64,000 nt of DNA from PFL42 sp963789825 (GTDB lineage: Bacteria > Chloroflexota > Anaerolineae > Anaerolineales > E44-bin32): positions 186,001-250,000 of the forward strand of contig CAWBME010000007.1 of assembly GCA_963789825.1 (NCBI GenBank), written 5' to 3'. The notes beneath the pieces are model-generated. The model made no database searches and was not told where the DNA came from. It worked only from the letters and a program-made list of their open reading frames with translations. Position 1 is the first letter of the stretch; every line of letters begins with the position of its first letter. Made by a program: the position numbers and the translations under genes. Positions 54,672 to 64,000 of the stretch are shown one piece after another.

Positions 54672-55648
54672 CCTATGCCTTTTTCACGCCCGCCGAGGGC
54701 GGGGCGCGTTGCCTGCAGCACACGCTCGACCACCTCCGGCGTCGCACCGCTCAACATGGCCCCGGCAGCCAGCTCGTGGCCCCCTCCGCCGAAGCCGGCG
54801 GCGATGCGGGAGACATCCAGTCCAGCGCGGGCGCGCCAACTCACCTTGACCTTGCCTTCCGGCTGCTCGACGAAGACCAGCGTGATATCGGCGCCATCGA
54901 TGGTCATCAGCAAATTGATCAGATCGGCGTCATCGTTGCCGGGATAGCCGGCCTGGGCGCGGTCTTCCTCGGTGAGGGTCGCCCACAACAGGCGACCGTC
55001 GCGCTGCAGCCGCGCCAGCCCCAGCCCCCAGTAGCGCGCCGCAGTGAGCGAGTGGCGGTTCAGCGTCTGGTCGTAGATCTCGGCCAACGGTGCGCCCAGG
55101 TCCATCAGGTCGGCTGACTGGCGCAGCAGCTCGGAGCTCACGCCGGGGACGCGGAAGCCGATGGTGTCGGTGACAATGCCGACCAGCAGGTTGCTGGCGA
55201 CGGGCGAGTCGACCAGCAGGCCGAGTTGGGGCAGCAGCGTGACCAGCAGGCCGGCCGTGGCCGAGGCCTGCTCATCGACCAGGTTGACTCGGGCGAACTG
55301 GGTGTTGGTCGGGTGGTGATCGAAGTTGATGTCCGGCAATCGGGGCAATCGGTCGGCCGGCAGGCCCAGGCGATCGAAGTCAGAGCAGTCCACCGTGACC
55401 AGCAGATCCACCCCGCTCGGGAATTGGCGCAGGATCTCGGCCGACCCCGGCAGAAAGCGGTAGCGCGCCGGCAGTCCATCCACCAGCACGGGGGCCACCT
55501 GCTTGCCGGCCTGCGCCAGGGCGAGGCTCAGGCCTAGCAGCGACCCAACGGCATCCCCATCCGGCCGCTCATGCGAGATCACCCCGACCCACCGCGCCTC
55601 GGCGATCATCCGCCGCGCGGCGTCAATGTCCTGCTTCGCCAGACCCAC
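54668..55648 (-). CDS. nrnA: DHH family phosphoesterase, NrnA type
   Basis: A 326-residue protein. HERPDGDAVGS (26-36) and DHH (110-112) are the metal-binding DHH motifs; GGGGHELAAGAML near 283 is the DHHA1 glycine motif. NrnA degrades nano-RNAs and dephosphorylates pAp. GTG at 55648 is selected because AGAGGA is at the right distance upstream; it overlaps rbfA by 26 bases. Confidence 0.92.
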   Translation of the reverse strand: MGLAKQDIDAARRMIAEARWVGVISHERPDGDAVGSLLGLSLALAQAGKQVAPVLVDGLPARYRFLPGSAEILRQFPSGVDLLVTVDCSDFDRLGLPADRLPRLPDINFDHHPTNTQFARVNLVDEQASATAGLLVTLLPQLGLLVDSPVASNLLVGIVTDTIGFRVPGVSSELLRQSADLMDLGAPLAEIYDQTLNRHSLTAARYWGLGLARLQRDGRLLWATLTEEDRAQAGYPGNDDADLINLLMTIDGADITLVFVEQPEGKVKVSWRARAGLDVSRIAAGFGGGGHELAAGAMLSGATPEVVERVLQATRPALGGREKGIG

Positions 55649-56000
55649 GCTCGTCTTCCTCTCGCACCTGCCGCAGCAGCGCCTCGATCGCCGAGGCCTG
55701 GTCGAACGACTCGTCCCAGCGGAAGCGCAGCCGAGGGAAGGTGCGCAAAGGTATCCGCTGCGCCAACGACGAGCGCAGGAACCCACGCGCCGAGGCCAGG
55801 CTTTCGAGGATGTCCTCCTGGCGCGCCTCGTCACCCAGTGCATTGACAAAGGCCGTGGCGTAGGCGAACTCGCGGTCGACTTCCACTGCGGTCACTGTCA
55901 CGCCCTGCAGCCGCGGGTCAGACACCTGGCGCGCCAGCAGCTCCGCCAGCTCCTGGCGGATGCGTTCTCCCACGCGGCGGGCGCGAGTTCGAGGAGGGCA

Positions 56001-56001
<1 letters not shown>
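55623..56001 (-). CDS. rbfA: 30S ribosome-binding factor A (frameshifted)
   Basis: The core VGERIRQELAELLARQVSDPRL and LASARGFLRSSLAQRIPLR, RLRFRWDESFDQ is RbfA. The natural start is ATG 56001, overlapping the infB stop (TGATG). It is reached if one extra C near 55978 is removed, giving MPSSNSRRRVGERIR, the conserved basic N-terminus. About 125 residues. It assists late 30S maturation in concert with Era. Confidence 0.9.
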
Positions 56002-57791
<1,790 letters not shown>

Positions 57792-57895
57792 GCCTTACCT
57801 CCGGTACAGACACACCGGGTGCGCAGAGCGAGCAGGCCGGAGGGCTGAAGGATCAGCCGGGGGAGATCACTCGCGCCGGGGCGGGTCTGGTGACT

Positions 57896-58201
57896 TCATG
57901 TCAGGTCGTGCAGCGGTTCATCGGGCAGGCGGTGCATGTGCTCTTCGAGCGTCAGCCGCTCGGTCGGGGTGAGGCGAACCCGCAGCGCATGTTCGAGACT
58001 GCCCTGCAGCCCCGCCCGCCAGCACGATGCCAGGTCGTGAAGATAGGCGCCTCGGCCGTTGGCCTTTCCGGTCGGGTCGATGCGCACACCCTCCGCCGTC
58101 CGCACCACACGCGTCATTGCTCGCTTCGCCAGGACTTGACGGCAGCCCACGCAAGTTCGTTGCGGGACATGCCGGCGCCCTCCTTTCGCTTCAGGCGTCA
58201 T
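57896..58201 (-). CDS. rnpM: YlxR/RnpM family nucleic-acid-binding protein
   Basis: A 101-residue protein. RTCVGCRQVLAKRAMTRVVR is the family signature, with two Cys, and GRGAYLHDLASCWRAGLQ is the second conserved block. In other bacteria YlxR binds the RNase P RNA (RnpM) or affects transcription. It lies between nusA and infB, the canonical position; the companion ylxQ is missing. The 104-base gap to infB carries no evident promoter. Confidence 0.9.
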   Translation of the reverse strand: MTPEAKGGRRHVPQRTCVGCRQVLAKRAMTRVVRTAEGVRIDPTGKANGRGAYLHDLASCWRAGLQGSLEHALRVRLTPTERLTLEEHMHRLPDEPLHDLT

Positions 58202-58242
58202 CTGCCTCTTCCACAGCGCAGACCGACTCCATCGGTACCGAT

Positions 58243-60133
58243 CTAGAGGAAGTCGTCACCCCAGCCAGTGCGGCCGGGCTTGCGCCGCTTGCGAACGACC
58301 ATGCTGCCCGTGGCCGGGTCGAACTCCATGGCGCTGCCCTTCTTGCGCTTCTTCTTCTTGCCGGCGGCAGCCTTGGCCGCATCCGGCTCCTCGTCTTCGT
58401 CTTCGGCTGCACCCGCCAGCGCCGCCTGGCTGATCTCGCGGCTGACGGCCTCAAATGCCTGTTCCAAACTGGTGGGCTCGGGAACCGCCTCCAACACCCC
58501 TTCGATGGCGACGGGGGCCTCCCCCTCGCCGCCTTCCGCCACCAGCAGCGGAGCTTCAGCCTCCGCTTCGGCACTAACCTCGGCTGCCGCTTCGGCCTCG
58601 ATCTCGGCGGGCACAGGCTCAACTTCCGGCTCAGGCACCGGGAAGGCGTAGCTGGAGAGGGCGATCTGAAGCTCCTCCATCGCCTTCGGGCCGAAGCCGT
58701 CGATCGCCAGGATGCGATCTGAGTCCATGCCCAGCTGTTGGATGAGCGCGCCAGCGTTCTCGTAGCCGGCTTCGCTGAGCAAGCCGAGGACCCGCTCCGA
58801 CAAGCCAACTTGATCGAGGGCGGTCTCGTAGGCGCTGGGCGGGATGCCCTCGCGCACTGCGGCCAGCCGTTCCAGGTAGGCCATGCGGCGGGCGCCGCGC
58901 TGGCTCTCGAGATGGCGCTGCAGGCGCTCGACGAAGGCCGTCAGCACCTGGTATTCCTCCGGAGTAACCGGCCGGTTCTCGTCCTTCTTGGCCAGAATCG
59001 CCTCGACCTGCGGCAGCAACTCGGCCAGCCGCTCGGAGGCCAGCAGCAGCGCGGGTTCACGATCGATCAGCGCTCGCGACTCGGCCGCAGCTTCGACCAG
59101 GCTCTTGATGTCGATGCGCCAGCCGGTGAGGCGCGCCGCCAGGCGTGCATTCACACCCGCACGGCCGATTGCCAGGCTGAGTTGGTCCTCAGGCACGACC
59201 ACCAGCGCCGTGCGCCCCTTCTCCGGATCCTCGTCCAGGTAGACCCCGGAGACCCTTGCCGGGCTTAGCGCCTTGGCGATGAACAGCGCCGAGTTCGAAG
59301 TCCCAGGGGATGACGTCGATGCGTTCGTCGTTCAGGTCGCGCACGATCGACTGGATGCGCACACCTCGCAGCCCAACACAGGCCCCGACCGGATCGATCC
59401 CATCGCGCAGGGCGCTGACTGCAACCTTGGCGCGCTTGCCCGCCTCACGCGCGATGGCCTTGATCTCGACCAGTCCCTGGCTGATCTCGGGGACTTCCAT
59501 CTCGAGCAGCCGTCGCAGCATGTTGGGATGCGTGCGCGAGACGACGATCACCGGCCCGCGCGAGGACTTGCGCACTTCGAGCACGTACACCCGTACCCGG
59601 TCGCGCACGCGGAACGCCTCACCCGGGATTTGCTGATTGCGCGGCAGGATGGCCTCGGCGCGCCCCAGCCCGACGGTGACCGCCTGGGCCGTGATCGAGT
59701 GAACGGTGCCGTGCACCAGCTCGCCCTCGCGATCGATGAATTCATCGTATTGCGCGTCGCGCTCGGCCTCGCGCAGCCGCTGCAGGATGACCTGCTTGGC
59801 CGTCTGGGCAGCCACGCGCCCGAAGTCCTCCGGCGTCGAGTCCACCATCACCATGTCGTTCAGCTGCGCCTCCGGATTCACGGCACGTGCAGCTTGCAGG
59901 TCGACCTCGGTCATCAGGCTCTCGACCGACTCGACGACCTCTTTCTCGGCGAACACATGCACCTCGCCGGTTTCAGCATCGATCTTGGCCTCAACCGCCT
60001 GCTGGCTTGAGGCGTTCACCGCCCGCCGGTAGGCCGAGACCATCGCCGCTTCCAGGGCCGCCATCACGGTGTCCCGGGAGAGGCCGAAGCGTTCGGTGAT
60101 CTCGTTGAATGCCAGGGAAAACTCACTCTTCAT
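58243..60133 (-). CDS. nusA: transcription factor NusA with long C-terminal tail (frameshifted)
   Basis: N-terminal RNAP-binding domain (ALEAAMVSAYRRAV), S1 domain (GELVHGTVHSI), KH1 and KH2 (VGACVGLRGVRIQSIV, QLSLAIGRAGVNARLAARL). A one-base shift lies near 59285. After the KH core a helix-hairpin-like segment (VLGLLSEAGYENAGALIQQL) is followed by about 100 residues rich in Glu, Ala and Pro, then a KKKKRKKG cluster and RKRRKPGRTGWG. The acidic tail and basic end are unlike E. coli NusA and probably contact nucleic acid or RNAP. First gene of the operon; rimP is not upstream. Confidence 0.93.
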
Positions 60134-60160
60134 CTTTGCGTCATCCTGCCTTACAGCAAG

Positions 60161-60183
60161 AAAAGTGGGGGCAGCCCACTTTT
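60161..60183 (-). promoter_or_regulatory. terminator-like hairpin in the nusA leader
   Basis: Minus strand AAAAGTGGG, loop CTGCC, CCCACTTTT then C-TTG, 27 bases before the nusA ATG and about 25 after the deduced TSS. A five-base GC stem with an AAAA/TTTT extension followed by a U-rich end is an intrinsic terminator shape. Confidence 0.55.
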
Positions 60184-60214
60184 CGCACAACTTCCATCGG
60201 ATACGGACTGAGTC

Positions 60215-60243
60215 ATTCTAACACATGCTTCCGGGACCCGCAA
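60215..60243 (-). promoter_or_regulatory. promoter of the nusA operon
   Basis: Minus strand TTGCGG (60238-60243), 17-base spacer, TAGAAT (60215-60220) preceded by TGT (extended -10). The TSS would fall near 60208. Confidence 0.6.
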
Positions 60244-60778
60244 GGGGCACCCCCGCCAGCGCCAATCGACTCTGCCGGTGCGAGAAGCCGCAGGCAGGCT
60301 CCCAAACCCATGCCCTGCTCCGAGGCCTCCCTTCCGCGGCGAGAACACGGCACACTCGATCAGGCCGGTGTCAGCCCCCACCCGTTGCTTGCGGCCAGCC
60401 TACGGTCACGCGACGAAGCGCCGAAATCCGTTGCCTGAGCGCCTGGCCGGTAGACCACGGTCTGCTCGCCGCATGCGGCGCCCTTCTTGTGCTCTGAGCC
60501 GCCCCACCCGGAAAGCAAGTGCCAAGCCCACGCATCCGCATCCCCCCAGCCGGAGCGCTGCAAGGGTCTCGGCGGAAGACGTTCCAATTCGACAACCTGC
60601 CACGCTGGCGCCTGCAACCAGGCGAAGTCAATCGCTCCAAGCCTCTCCTCCACCCGATCCCACGGACTGCCGGACAGTGACAGGCGAGGGGAGCAGAAGC
60701 AACGCCTAATCCGGACTAATTTAGTATACTTATACTCTTCGGATCCAGTTACCCCAGATTCTCCGAGCAAGGAGGCTC
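60244..60778. other. 535-base divergent intergenic region
   Basis: No gene. At 60723-60736 an AT-rich inverted sequence AGTATACTTATACT supplies two possible -10 boxes (TATACT) for the downstream lipoprotein, unusual in this GC-rich window, but without a -35. Confidence 0.35.
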
Positions 60779-61503
60779 ATGAATCGTCGACTTCACCCGC
60801 ACCGCCTCAGCCTAGCACTGGCTGGGTTGGTGGCCACCGGGCTGGCCTGCAGCCTCACCGGCGCGGCCACCCAAGCCCCAACGGCCACAGCGCCTGCGGC
60901 CTCTCCGACAACGGCCACGCTGCCGACAGAATCGGAGGCGGCAACGGTCACCCTAGCACCATTGGAGCAGTCCTCCCCCACGTCCGCAGTCACCGAAACC
61001 CCAGCCGGGGAGGAGATCGTCCTGAGCGCGACAGGGGGAACCTCAACATCCGCCGCGGCCCGGGCCCGGCGTACGACGTTGTCGGCTTCCTGCTCAATGG
61101 ACAGACCTCCCCGGCGAGTGGGCGCAATGACCCGGCATCCTGGGTCTATGTCGCCATCCCGGACAAGCCCGGCGCCTTGGGTTGGGTGTCGGTCGATTCG
61201 CGCTTCGTCAGCCTCGCACCAACCGCCGCCACCGTGCAATCGCTGCCGGTGCTCAGCGTTGATCCGCCTAAGCCCGCCTACCTGCGCAACTGCACCTTCC
61301 ATCCGATGGAAGTCGATCCCGGCGGCTTCGTCCTCAAGCCCCAGACCGACGCGCCGGACAATCAGATGCAGCTGAATCCCGGAACCTACACCGCCCTCGA
61401 TCAAAGCGTCGCCGACGCCGAGGCGCGCACTGTCAGCCTCAAGGAAGGTCAGACGAAGGACATCACAACCGACGGCCTGGACAACACCTACGCCTGTCCT
61501 TGA
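60779..61503 (+). CDS. SH3-domain lipoprotein 2 (frameshifted)
   Basis: ATG with AAGGAGG three bases away (short spacing). Lipobox TGLAC (Cys24) follows HRLSLALAGLV. A Thr/Pro/Ala tether of about 60 residues leads to an SH3-like domain (NLNIRRGPGPAYDVVGFLLN, then WVYVAIPDKPGALGWVSV), then a strand-rich C-terminus. Near 61035 the frame is short by one base (ATGG to NLNIRR). About 241 residues. Same overall plan as the lipoprotein at 25161: lipobox, tether, SH3, terminal beta part. Confidence 0.75.
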
Positions 61504-61587
61504 ACCCGTCGGAGCCGACGGCGCGCCGGGCCAATTCACCCTGCGCCCCACTCACCGTCTGAACTCTCAGGCAACCCAGTCTGCAGG

Positions 61588-61614
61588 CTGCGCCCCGCGT
61601 CGAGCGGGGCGCAG
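61588..61614 (+). terminator. terminator after lipoprotein 2
   Basis: CTGCGCCCCGC, GTCGA, GCGGGGCGCAG, followed by CTTAGGC. Eleven-pair stem 85 bases past the stop codon. Confidence 0.65.
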
Positions 61615-61754
61615 CTTAGGCTGGGCAGGCATGCGTGTGCGCCTCGACCGCCCACGGACGATTCTCAAGGCAACCCATTTGGCCAGCGGCGATTGACGCC
61701 TGCGCCGCCTCCCCGTATGATGTCCCTTCCAGCACGAGCCACCTGAGGTGATCC

Positions 61755-64000
<2,246 letters not shown>

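Overview
The window is high-GC DNA with housekeeping genes packed on both strands. Gene content suggests a free-living bacterium of the phylum Chloroflexota, probably an Anaerolineae-like lineage. Supporting points are the proline/threonine-spaced SH3 lipoproteins, a short IF-2, a NusA with a long acidic and lysine-rich tail, SURF1 (aerobic respiration), two lipid-anchored LytR-type proteins, and ThyX as the only thymidylate synthase seen. This placement is inference from gene content; no rRNA gene is present.

Layout. 1-8.6 kb: a DUF2202 protein, a small lipoprotein, a DadA-like FAD oxidoreductase facing a cyclase-family hydrolase, tRNA-Pro(GGG), the lactate-utilisation operon lutABC and a Yip1 membrane protein. 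8.7-14.3 kb: a hydroxyisobutyrate-type dehydrogenase and a sugar-catabolic run (PIG-L deacetylase, GH4 glycosidase, PfkB kinase, acetyltransferase). 14.3-18.8 kb: hemW, then a two-subunit CoA-transferase with a class III aminotransferase. 19-26 kb: tRNA-Met, galK, an ABC exporter, a decayed DegV-like locus, a TetR-epimerase pair with a palindromic operator, and an SH3 lipoprotein. 26-31.7 kb: initiator tRNA, a FtsB/DivIC-like protein, tRNA-Leu, smc and rnc. 31.8-36.7 kb: fabF, threonine synthase, a moaD-moaE fusion, moaC, then rpmF and fabD divergently. 36.8-44.5 kb: an envelope and signalling block (flippase-like protein, seven-TM sensor kinase lacking the phospho-acceptor His, two LCP lipoproteins, a recombinase-fold protein with a degraded active site, a PhoU-like protein). 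45-49.8 kb: era, an orphan DNA methyltransferase, purB, surf1, yhhN. 50.2-51.4 kb: a truncated tRNA followed by a compositionally different VOC gene and non-coding DNA. 51.4-60.1 kb, minus strand: nusA-rnpM-infB-rbfA-nrnA-truB-ribF-thyX, with a terminator-like hairpin in the nusA leader. 60.8-64 kb: a second SH3 lipoprotein and gyrA, cut by the window end.

A pervasive technical signal runs through the window. About fifteen otherwise intact genes, many of them essential (smc, nusA, truB, rbfA, gyrA, hemW), are each broken by one or two single-base indels. Most of the indels look like one extra base. I read this as residual sequencing or assembly error, not gene decay, and annotate these loci as single CDSs with the shift noted.

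Functional themes are translation and RNA maturation, cell-envelope assembly, carbon scavenging (lactate, galactose, glycosides), molybdenum cofactor synthesis and DNA topology. The best leads for unusual biology are the His-less kinase, the inactive-looking recombinase in the adjacent envelope block, the tandem ThyX, the cleavable-type MoaD-MoaE fusion, the possible NusA attenuator, and the tRNA-interrupting segment.
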